DNA from: Chelonoidis abingdonii
Lineage: Eukaryota > Chordata > Testudines > Testudinidae
Length of the DNA: 64,000 nt
Assembly (NCBI RefSeq): GCF_003597395.2
Contig: NC_133777.1
Location: forward strand, 60,239,253 to 60,303,252
Direction: 5' to 3'
A model generated the notes under the pieces. That model was not told the origin of the DNA. It searched no databases and saw only the letters and a program-made list of their open reading frames with translations. Positions within the stretch are counted from its first letter, which is position 1. Each line of letters opens with the position of its first letter. Shown here piece by piece: positions 21,801-33,800 of the stretch. A program made the translations under genes and the position numbers.

Positions 21801-24800
21801 TTTAGAATAAATAAATATAAGCTGTAAATTTAAACTTCAAGTGTCAGTTATGAAGAATTGCATTTTTGTGGTAATTGAATGACAAACTTAATTGTTGGTC
21901 AGCCTGTAATTCAATCTATAATGAAATATAATTGACAATTTTTCTGATCCTTCTACAAGAGGACACTAAAACAGAAGTGCTATGTGAAGAAGAATGAGTA
22001 AGATGAAAATCTAACCAGTTCTTGTGGGGGAGGTGGTGGTTTCATAACACTCTAAATGGGGCACTCTCTCCCATCCTCCATCTGTTCCCAAATGAGTGAA
22101 TGGTGTGTTTTTTCCAGTAGTTATCCACATACACTTATTGGTATAGTCTTCTCCATTCCTACCCCACTCTTGTTGTATGACTTATTCTAGTTGGGGAGAA
22201 GGTGGGGCAAGTAGCTCATGGCAAGATCAAGCACTTACCTACTTTATTAAATGTTCAGCATTTTGGTCATATCCAGCAAAGCTCTTAAGCAGGTGCTTAA
22301 CTTTAAGCATTTGAGCAGGTTCATTGACATCAGTGGGAAACTGAAAAGTTACGCTCACTCTTATGTGCTTTGCTGGATTGGAGCCAGAGTGCTCCGCACG
22401 TTCAAGGGCTGAGTCCTTAAATGACTGTGAATTGAGGTGTCCTGTAGTTCATGCAAGGTAGGTAAGTAGGTGTGTGGTCTGTGTTGGATTTATAGATTAA
22501 AAGAAGAATTTAACATTGCTTATTTAAATTATAGAGAACAAAACTTCTTCTTCGAGAGATGTCCCTGTGGGTGCTCCACTTTGGGTGTCGGTGCGCCCCT
22601 GCGCCTTTGATCGGAGATTTCTGCAGCAGTACTCATAGCGGCCACGCATGCTCAGAGCCTGACCCCCGCTCTGAGTATACCTCTAGTGAGCATGCACAGC
22701 CGGCTCCCTCAGTTCCTTCTCTACCGTCCCCTGCTTGAGACGGAGATCAGCAGACTCCTTAAAGATTTTCTTTCCTCATCTTAAAATAACTTGTAGTTAG
22801 ACAGTTTCTTGTTAGTTAGTGTTACCTACCTTTTTTCTACTGTTAAAAAAAAAAAATGTTGTTCTCTCAGCCGCTTCAAATATGCCTGGCTCCACAGGCT
22901 TTAAGCGCTGCTCCTCCTGTAAGGACGCTATCCCTCTCTCCAATGGACATTCACAGTGCATAAAATGTTTGGGGGAGACCCATATTCCCCAAAAATGTGC
23001 TCACTGCACTAAACTAAGCTCCAGAGCGAGGAAGGACAGAGAGATAAAACTCAAACTTATTTTACTTCAGAAATCCCTAGGGTCCGCCTCAGACCCTGGC
23101 GCAGACTCTGCCTCCACTCACCGACACAGCTCTCCCACTTCTAAAAAGCAGAAGAAAGCAGCAAAACGAGGACACCTTCTGTCAAATTCAAAAGAAGCCC
23201 TTAGACACAAACCTTCTCCGGTCAGATCCACAGTCTCCTTACTGGCGCTCCCTCGCCTGAGCACTTTCGACGGGCTGGGCTTCTCCGGCACCGCGTTAAA
23301 CCCGCCTGTGCTTTCGGCAGCAGCACAAGGCTCCAGTGCCGAGGCGACAGGCTTTCAGTTGCCTGCCTCGATTATGGCACCTATCGGCACTGCGATGAAT
23401 GCGGCACCGACAAATCAGGCCTCCCCAAGGCACCGCAGCCTGCTATTAATAGTGCGGCACTGACTATGGCACCGGCATTAACAACGCTACTTGGCACGGA
23501 GCCAAGACTAAGAACTCCGATACCAGCCCAGGTTCCCTCACAGCAATTCTATCAGCGTTCACCTTCAGCTGCCTCAGCTCTGCCGTTTACCCAGTCAAGT
23601 GACCTCCTAGTGTCACCTATGCTGCAATCGCCCTTTCTTAAAGACTGCTTCTCCCTAACAAATGATTCAGGGTCCAAACAGCCTTCCTCCAGTGAGGAGG
23701 AGTCTGAACTACAGGGTGATGTTTCAGTACAATCAGAATTCCATCCTCGGAGTCCTGTCACCCGTGGGCACAGGAAAATTGTCTCAGACCACCCTCGAGA
23801 CCCTGCCTCCTGGTGTGTTAACCCCTGGATGGCACCACCTATGTCTTTTCCACCACCATGGCAGTATTGGGCCCCATGGGCATCTTTCCCTCGGCAGCAC
23901 ACCCGCTATTCCAATCAGACGAGACGCGAACGTCCAAATCATATGACTCACTTGGTGGCACCCTCCCATTCTCAGGATCATTAACTCCTGCTCCTGACCC
24001 AGTACTAACTGAAGTACCAACTGAAGCAATGCCTGAAGAAGCTTTACTTCCTCCCCTCTACCACCATCAGATGATTTTTCGAAATTCCAGGATCTCTTTA
24101 AAAGGGTTGCCAGTGAGCTTAAATCAATTCTAGAGGAAGTACCTGACCAACAACATGAGTTACGACATCCTGCAACCCTCTTCTTCATCCAGACTGGCAT
24201 TACCAATTTAATGCAGCCCTTCTGGAACCTGCTAAATCCATCTGGCAGGCTCCAGCCACAAGCCAGCCTACCTGCAAACAAGCGGACCGCAAAATACTTC
24301 ATTCCCTCTAAGGGCTCTGAATTCCTTTTCTCACATCCTGCGCCAAACTCACTGGTAGTGGACGCAGCCAATCAAAGAACAAACAACAGTATTTCCGCCA
24401 TACCCAGCCAACAAGGAAGGCAAACGCTTAGACCTGCTGGGTCGCAAAGTGTATATGCCTCTTCAACTTACAATTTTGAATTGCCAATTATACCGCAATT
24501 CTGGCAAAGTACGACCATAGAAACTATAACAAGTTCATGGACTTTATTGAACACATCCAGACTACAAGAAACAACAGTTTACAGCTTTAGTTCCGAGGGC
24601 CAAATCATATCACGCACGGCTCTTCAAGCAGCTCTGGATTCAGCCAATACTGCAGCAAGATCCACCGCTACGCGGTGGTCATGCACCGAGGTTCATGGCT
24701 TTTCCTCTTCCTCTTTCCTCGCGAGGTTCAGAGCACCATAGAGGATCTCCCTTTTGATGGTGATAAACTCTTGCTTCCACCACTAATGAGGTGCTCCACT

Positions 24801-27800
24801 CAATGAAGGACTCAAGGCAACTCTTCGATCCTTAGGCATCCAAACCCTACAACCAGAAGGCGACAGTACAGATATCAACCTTACCACCGTCCACGCTACC
24901 CCTCATATACTCAGCATTTCCCAAGATCTCAGGATCAACAACAACACCACCAACGCCAGAGATCCAGATACAGCGGCGTCGCCCCAATTCTTCCGGGATG
25001 CCCAACTTCCTCCAACTAATAAGCAGATTTGAACCTTTGGTCAGGGTCTCGTAAACATCGTCCCAACTTCAGCGTATGCACTGCCTACAACTATCTTTGG
25101 ACACCGCCTACAGCCATTTTTGCACCAATGGCAGAATATTACCACCGACAAGTGGGTTCTAGAGGTCATCACAACTGGGTATTCTATCCCCTTCCTCTCC
25201 TTACCTCCCCCACCCACCCTCCCCTCCCCATCTTCAGGGACACCTTTCATGAGCCACACCTCCAGCAAGAAGTACAACATCTCCTTCACCTGGGGTGCTA
25301 TCGAACTTGTGCCCAAATGCCACAAGGGAAAGGATTCTACTCCCTTATTTCTTAACAGAAAGAAACTGGAGGATGGCGACCGATCCTCGACCTCAGGAGG
25401 CTCAACAAATTTGTCAAAAAGCAAAAGTTCAAGATGGTTACTCTCACCACCATAATTCCAGCCCTGGAGCAGGGCGATTGGTTTTCAGCCCTCGACCTAC
25501 AAGACGCCTACTTTCACGTCACTATCCACCCGCCCACAGACGTTTTCTTCGTTTTACCCTCGCTCACACGCATTTCCAATACAGAGTTCTACCATTTGGC
25601 CTTTCCACTGCCCTCGAGTTTTCTCCAAGCTCCTAGTGGTAGTCACTGCCTACCTCAGGAAAAAGGAGTCATAATATTCCTTACCTTACGATTGCCTCCT
25701 GAAGGCCTCCACATTCGACGAGGCCCTCCGCTTCACACAAATCACCATCGAGTGCTTCCAATCCCTGGGCTGCAAAAAACGAAAACAAATCCACATTAAG
25801 TCCTACCCAGCACCTGGAGTTTATAGGAGCGAGCCTCGACTCCACAACCGGACTGGCATCTCTCCCCCAACCGATTCAATACCATAAAACTGCTGGCTAC
25901 AAGACTTCGCAACAGCCCCCAGTCACCGCCCGAGACTGCCCCCAACTACTAGGGCACATGTCCTCGTGCACTTTCGTGGTCCAGAACGCACGTCTCCACA
26001 TGAGGTGCTTCCAAGCTTGGCTGGCCACGGTTTACAAAACCAGAAGTGCACCTTCACTAAACAAACAAATTGGCCATACCTTAGCCGAGCTCAAAGACTC
26101 TCTATATGGTGGACAGTCCCCTACACCTCTTGTCGCGAGTTCCTCTTCCTCCAGACTCCCCCTCCCCCCCCAACTTGATGATGGCAAATGATGCATCCCT
26201 CACGGGCTGCGGGGGCCCACATCTTCTCACCAAAACAGTCCATGGGCTATGGTCTCCTTTCCGAGACTATCCCTGCACATAAACGTTCTAGAACTTCGAA
26301 AGCCTATACGAATCGCCCTGCCGCTGCTTCCTTCGCTAATCAAGAATCAGCATGTACGCAGAATGACAGACAACATAGCTGCATGTTCTACTACAACATA
26401 CAAGGAGGGCTTGTTCCCACTCTTCTTTGCTCAGAGGCCATAAAAAACTCTGGAATTGGTGCCTTGCAAACCACATCCACATAATCAGCCATGCTTATTC
26501 TCCCAGGGTGATGAACACCACTGCTGATGAGTTAGCAGACGTCTTCCTTTGGAGGCACGAATGGGAGCTAAGACGAGGATCATTTACAAAATATCTCGAA
26601 ACGTGGCGTCACCCAACATAGCATCTCGTTCGGCAACGCAAAAAACACGAAATGCCCTCAATTTGCCCAGGGGCGGGACTGGGCAAACACTCTACGTCGG
26701 AGACGCATTCATAGATCTTTGGCACTGGGCGATTCATTATGCTTTTCCCCAATACATTGCTCAACAAGGTCTCACTAAAGTACGAACGATTTGCCAGGTG
26801 TCTGTGATCGCACTCATGGCTGAGACAACTGTGGTTCCTCTCGCTCACCAGAATGTCAATCAACCACGATCGCCCTGCCTCTCATCCCGAACCTCTTATC
26901 ATAGCAACACGCCGGCTTCTTCCCCCCATTCTCTCCTGCTTCCTCTCAAAGCCTGGTTACCTGCCATGGTTCTCCCAATGAGAACTAGACGGTTCCGACC
27001 AAGTTCAGAGGGTACTTCTACAGCAGAACACAAATCCCATCCGTACCACCTAATCTCCAAAAGTGAAACGATCACAAAATGTGCTGCAACAAACACTTCT
27101 CCTACCTCTGCACTCTTCCCTGCAATTTGATTCATCTATTGACATTAAAGCAATCCGACCTTTCCTTCAGCTCCATCGGTCCACTAGCTGGCCATCACAA
27201 CTTTTCATGGGTACAAGTTGACAATACCTTGTGGTCTTCGCTCATCCCAGTCACCAAGCGTTTCCTGAAGGGACTCCAAACCCTATATTCCAGACATTAA
27301 GACATCTTACCCTCCATGGATCTCACTATTGTCCTGTTTTTACTTTTTCAAACCCTTTGCAGCCCTTAGCCACCTGCTCCTTTTGATGAAACAGCCTTTT
27401 GGTGGCCATTACTCGCCGACGGGCAGGCGAGATAGCATGCCCTTATGCACGATCCACCATATACGACTTCTTCTTCAAGGAAAAGCAAAGTTACTTTCCT
27501 CTCACACCCAAATATGTTCCTGAGAGAAGGTCAGCTTCATTTCACATCAATGAACCAATAACATCTGTACCAAACTTTCTTTCCAACAACCACATGCAAA
27601 CTCCTTCGAAGCCACAGTGCACAAACACTTGATGTGCGCAGGGCCTTATCTTCTATTTGGACAGAAGCCAAACCCTTCAGAAACTCTCTAGACTCTTGTC
27701 TCCATCGCGGGAGCACTCCAAAGGCATGGCTATTCTACCCAGAGGCTATTCGAACTGGATCTCCGATTGCATACGACTCTGCTATCAGTAAAGAACATTA

Positions 27801-30800
27801 CACCTCCAGCATTGATCAGAACACATTCCACTAGATCTGTATCTACCTCTGTAGCCTTCTTACATAAAGTACCATTGTCTGACATTTGTAGAGCAGCCAC
27901 TTGGTCCTCCAAGCACACATTTGTCAAACACTTTGCCCTTACTCAGGGCCCTCTCTCTGACGCTTGATTAGGCAGGGTAATATTATCTACTGCATTCCTG
28001 CCAGACCCGAAGTCCCTACCTCCTTGAGATACACTGCTTCGAAGTCACCTAGAGTGGAGCACCCACAAGGACATCTCTCTCGAAGAAGAAGAGGAGGTTA
28101 CTCACCTTGTGCAGTAACTGACGTTCTTCGAGATGAGTGTCCCTGTGGGTGCTCCACTACCCACCCTCCTCCCCTCTGCTTTGGAGTTGGGGTAGCCTCC
28201 GTTGTAGAGAAGGAACTGAGGGAACCGGCCGCGCATGCTCACTAGAGGTATACTCAGAGCGGGGACCAGGCTCTGAGCATGCGTGGCCGCTACGAGTACT
28301 GCTGCAGAAATCTCCGATCAAAGGTACAGGGGCACACCGACACCTGGAGTGGAGCACCCACAGGGACACTCATCTTGAAGAACGTCAGTTATTGCACAAG
28401 GTGAGTAACCTCCTTTTCTTTTTGCCCCTTTTGGAAACAAAAAGAGAGTGTAATAGAGTGAAATAAAATGTAGCAAGAAAAGCCTGCTGGAGAAAATTAA
28501 GGAACAGGCAAATAAAATTGCTAGGCTGAGAGGAATATTTACTGAGCAAAAGTAGGACTGAGCTGGATTCACTAAATTGAGAACCATGTGTGCAGTAGTA
28601 AGGACCTGAGAGCCAACACAAATAGGTAGTCAGTTTCATATCACATGTGAGCTCCATAAGACCAAAACCTTTAATGCAAGTGAGGGAAAGGCAGCAGGAA
28701 GTCTTTTGCATTCAAGCCTACCTGTTTGCCAAGAATACTAGAAAAATTCTGGCTCGCATATTTTCAGAAAACACAGTTAAAATCAAGCACACTGAGTACT
28801 TGATTATTTAGAAATATCAAGAGTTTTCATGTTAATTGATAAGAATTATTAACATTCACCTTTATCAGAAATAATCTTAGATAATTAAGCAAAAATCAGT
28901 TACTGAATGTAAATTGTTCAAGACCCAGAACAAGCTTAAAATAATCTTGTGTACTGATTGTTTTAATCTATTATGTGTGTGGGAGAAAAGGAGTAAATAC
29001 TTTCCACTTGTTAAATGGAATAAGAGCACTTTGAATTTTTTTTTTAAATCTAGTATTGCATGTATTATCTACAGAATTGAATACTGGGATACTCAAGTTA
29101 GAATTTTTCATAGTAACAAATGCTGAAAATTAATAGTTTGGCTAAAATAGAAAATCTTGGTATAGACAAAAGTAAATACTTAATCATACCTGTTAAATTG
29201 AACACTTTATTCAACACCTGTCAGGTGTTGTGAATCTTTCTGAAGTGTTATTTTTTAATGTTAAAAATCTGTAGCCCAAAATAAAAACTGTAGGCTTAAG
29301 TCCTCTTTCACAGTGGTGTAAATTGCAACTCATTGTAGTCATTCAACTTTTACCAGTGTAAATTGGTCTGCGGGGAGGATTGGGCTGTGGGTGAGAGGTG
29401 TTGCACCAATATATGTATTTATTATCAAAAAGTGAGTAACTGTCCTGCTCAGGTGACTGTTGATCATTCAGATTTCACAAGCCTCTTAGTAACTACCTCT
29501 AACTACTTTATTCTCCAATTCAGAAAAGCAGTTGAGCACATGCTTAACTTTGAGCACAGAATTCAGTGGGATTTATGTGCTTAAATCGTCTCCTAAAGCT
29601 GGGCAATTGGCCCCATCCTGCAATCGCTTATAAATGTGCTTAACTTTGCTACTATGAGTAGTCTCATTGAAATAAAAGTTAAGCATGTGCGTCAGTGTTT
29701 GCAAGATTGAGACCATGTAAATTGGTGATTGTACTATAAAATTGCCTAGTTTTCAGATTGGCAACCAGTTTTACTGATTATTACACAGTGTTTGGAATTT
29801 CTTTGTTTAAAATAGCAGTTTTCACAGTATAACTGCAGCTGTTCTTCAATGTGCATTTGAATTCTGCTCTTATCTATTATTGTAAACAAATTCTCCTACT
29901 CTTAGGATGGCTATTCTAAAAGAGACAACTTAATAGAATTAACTTGACTCTTCTAATGTAAAACCACAGAAAACAATCCCACGCTAATTTGAGCATATGT
30001 ATTCTCCTGCTGTTTGTGTCACTCCTAGTAACATAATTGGAGTTGCATGCAACCATGTGAGAATGTGCACCTTTGTAAATATGGAACAGAATTCTTAATG
30101 GTGTATATTTTCCTTGGAACAAATCAGAAGGTTTTTTTGTAATTCCTTACTGATAGGAAACATTACAAATTATATTAAAACTTGATTTTCCTCTGACACA
30201 CGACTCTGAAAAAAATGGTATTTTATAGAAGGTTCCACTCAGTCAGTTCAACCTGAATAGTCAATTATACAAATACATCTCATAGTCACATCTACGGCAT
30301 CCATTGTTGTTCACAGGCCCATTGCACAAGTACATTCAGTGGTACAGAAGAATACAAATTTTGTGCCAGCTCTACAACAGCCATTGCTAATCAACACACA
30401 GAAGGCCCAGCAAGAAGCTCACACACTTAGCAGTGCGTGTATAAGTAAACAAAAGCACTAAAGAAAGATAATACCCAATGAGTAGCCCAGATCTGATTTA
30501 GCAATTTTTAATTACCTTGGGCAAAAGTTGCATAAACTGAATGGGAAATGCATGTTTAACATGTTCACTTCAGAAAATGACTGGGTTTGAATCATTAGAA
30601 AGTATGACTGCAAAACATTTTTTTAAGTTGGTGAAGTATTATAAAAATCTGAGCTGAAAGTTAAGTACATCCTCATTTGTAAGGGGCATAATGAAGGCAG
30701 TTTCAGTAGGCATTAGGATCTTTGTATTGGAGAAACAAGTTGGCTGAGGTAATATCTTTTATTGGTTCAAGTTCTGTTGGTGAAGAAGACAATTTTTCAG

Positions 30801-33800
30801 GCTTATAGAGCTGAAGAAGATCTCTATTTAAGCTCAAAAGCTTCTCTCCCTCACAAACAGAGGTTGGTCCAGTAAAAGATATTCTCTCACCCACAACGTC
30901 TCTAATATTCTGGCGCTGACATGGCTACAACAATACTACATACAATTTTTGTACTGGCATCCACACAACATTCACAATAACTTCAACAAAACAAGTTATT
31001 ACAACAGAGGGTTTCTTGTACAACTGATAATGAATGTGAGTCACAGTTGCAATTTAGGTAGGTGTTGCCATGTTAAGTCCTAGTTTTCATTTTTTGCAAA
31101 AAAGTGAGCTCTTTAACAATTCTCCAGGAGATCAGCTATCTTTTTGTTGTTTGTAAGGAAAGGTAAGGCAGATTCTCAGTTCCAGTCAAGAAGTGCTGAA
31201 TGCAATTGGAGAGTGGAGAAGGGAGTGCACAGGACCTATTTTCTATTCTCACCCTGCATGCCCACTTCAGGAGTGGTGCTGTTGTTGATCCAGTCCCCAA
31301 TATAGACTACAGAAGTCTGAAAGCTGGTGTCTAATTTATTGGTAGTTCCCAGTGGTCCTCAGGAACTGTCCTGGCAGCCAGGAACACACTACTGGCATGT
31401 AGGGATTTCCCCGCCATGCCTTCTGTTACCTGGTTTCACCACTGCATTGAGTGGGTGATATTGGATGATTCTCCTATGCAGGGGAAATCATCCAGTGCCA
31501 GATATGCTGGCTTTAGGGCAATTTGGCACTGGAAAAAAGACACACAGCTTTTCTAATGGATCTAATCAGGCCATTGATATACATGTATTTGAAAGTTGTT
31601 TTTAATATTTTGCATTTTTATAGGTCACTAGCAAACTGTTGCTTCTAATTCCCCGCCAATCTTTTGGAAGCTATTTCAGTTCTTTTTCCTTCAAATGGCA
31701 AATGAGAATTACCATTTTCTGGATAGTTGGGAATTATATACAACGCAACTTTCATTTTATATAAATGGTACAAATCGGGTTATATTATAACCAAGAAATA
31801 AGTTTATTAACTATAAAAGATGAATTTTGAGTGGTTAAAGGGGTAGCAAACAGAACAAAGCAGATTATTAAGTAAATAAAACAAAACTGTAACGATGCTG
31901 GTTCTGGAGGGACCTAACTGAGAGTGACAATTCAGGACAAATTGCTTAAAGCAGGGCAGTTACAGCCCAAGGCTGGCGTTTTTCCACCTCTAAGGCAAAC
32001 CAAACCAGCCGGACAAAGAGGACTTTGATCTCATCCCACTGGCTAACCACAAGATACACAAGCAATTCCCTTAGACACTCCAGTTTTCCCGTATCACCAC
32101 CAGTACCACTCATTATGGGGACAAATGGTTATGAAAACCAATACCCCAGTAAAACAAAAAAGGTTCTCTCAATCCCAAAGGACTGAGTCCCAGATCCAGC
32201 TCAATATATAAATCAGATCTTACCCACAAATCACACTGTTGCCAGTCCTTTAGAATCTAAAATCTAAAGTTTATTCATAAAAGGAAAAAGATATAGATGA
32301 GAGCAAGAATTGGTTAAATAGAATCCATTACATACAGTAATGGCAAAGTTCTTGGTTCAGGCTTGTAGCAGCGATAGAATAAACTGCAGGTTCAAATCAA
32401 GTCTCTGGAATACATCCACAGCTGGGATGGGTCATCAGTCCTTTGTGTAGAGCTTCTGTTCCTAGCAAAGTCCCTCCAGAGGTAAGAAGCAGGACTGAAG
32501 ACAAGATGGAGATGAGGCATCAGCCTTTTATAGGCTTTTCCAAGGTGTAAGAACCCCTCTTTGTTCTTACTGTGGAAAATTACAGCAAAATGGGGTCTGG
32601 AGTCACATGGGCAATCCCTGCACACTTCACTGAGTTACAAGGTGTATCTGCCTTCTCACAATGGGTCAGTTATATAGCTGATGGTCCTTAATGGGCCATC
32701 AAGCAGGCTAGGCAGAGCCAACACCAACTTGTCTGGGGTGTTTCCCAGAAGCATAGCATAAGTTTGAAATACAGACAGTATAGAGCCAATATTCATAACA
32801 TCAACTACAAAATTGATACACACCTATGGACAACATAATCATAATCAGCAAACCATAACCTTGTCTTAGACACTTCATTTGACCCCCTTTATACAAGATT
32901 TGGTGCCACTGCAGTACTTTGATTGCAATGATGTTCAAATCAATAATGTGACACATGCAAACTGAGCTTTTGGCATCTTAGAGACTAACAGATTTATTTG
33001 TTAGTCTCTAAGGTGCCACAAGTACTCCTGTTCTTTTTGTGGATACAGACTAACATGGCTGCTACTTTGAAAACTGAGCTTGTTTCACTAAAAAATTGGT
33101 TACAAATAGTAATTTATCATCCTAGATACTGTTGCAGGCAGATTACAGAAAGTCTTGAAAGGCATCTGCACTGGTCTCCAGCTTGGTGGTATTACTCACC
33201 AGCTAGACGCCCTTCCAGCTAGGGCTCAGCCCTTCTCCCCAGAGTTCAGTTCTTGCTTCCAGGGGGTTTTCAGTGCCTCTTTGGGTGTGGAGGCAGAGGA
33301 GAACCACAATGATGTCATTTCCCTGCCTTCTTTAGCTCTTATGTATGGCAGGAACCCTTTCTCTCCCACTGGCTTTCTAAGGGGTAGGTCCAGTACCAGG
33401 TGACTGAGACCCATGTCTCTGCAGAGCTGTGGCAGCCATTATTTATAAGCTATCTGGAGTGTCCACAGGAAGACTAAGGTCTTTCACAATCCATTGTCAT
33501 TGCTAATAGGCCATTAGCCCTTCCTGGCTTTTCCATTGTTGTACCTAAAGGACGACTGGGGGTGACACCCAAAGTAACTCATTTGAAATACAGATACATA
33601 TTCCTAACTTCAGATATAGAAATGATAAAAGCGTACAAATTGGATAATCACATTCAGTAAATCATAACCTTTCCAGTGATATCTTACATGAGCCATCTTG
33701 CATAAAGTATATCTCAGTTATATTCATATCATAAACATATTTTCATAAATAATATGGAGTGAAACATCAAATACATAAACTGAAACTGAATGCTAAGTGA

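Larger units (their letters stand above)
22543..28413 (+). mobile_element. DIRS-type tyrosine-recombinase retrotransposon, near full length
   Basis: This is an element of the DIRS order, which integrates with a tyrosine recombinase instead of an integrase and has inverted terminal repeats instead of LTRs. Order: left terminal repeat (22543-22735), gag with a zinc-binding motif (22882-24740), RT (25030-25870), RNase H (26170-26560), tyrosine recombinase (26590-27967), internal complementary region (28041-28165), right inverted terminal repeat (to 28413). All ORFs are broken by frameshifts or stops, so the copy is dead, but the architecture is complete. It lies in the sense orientation in the ZNF280D intron between exons C and D. 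Confidence 0.92.

Noticed and set aside
22543..28413. Endogenous retrovirus or LTR retrotransposon
   Set aside because: The termini are inverted, not direct; there is no protease, integrase or envelope; the C-terminal gene is a tyrosine recombinase.
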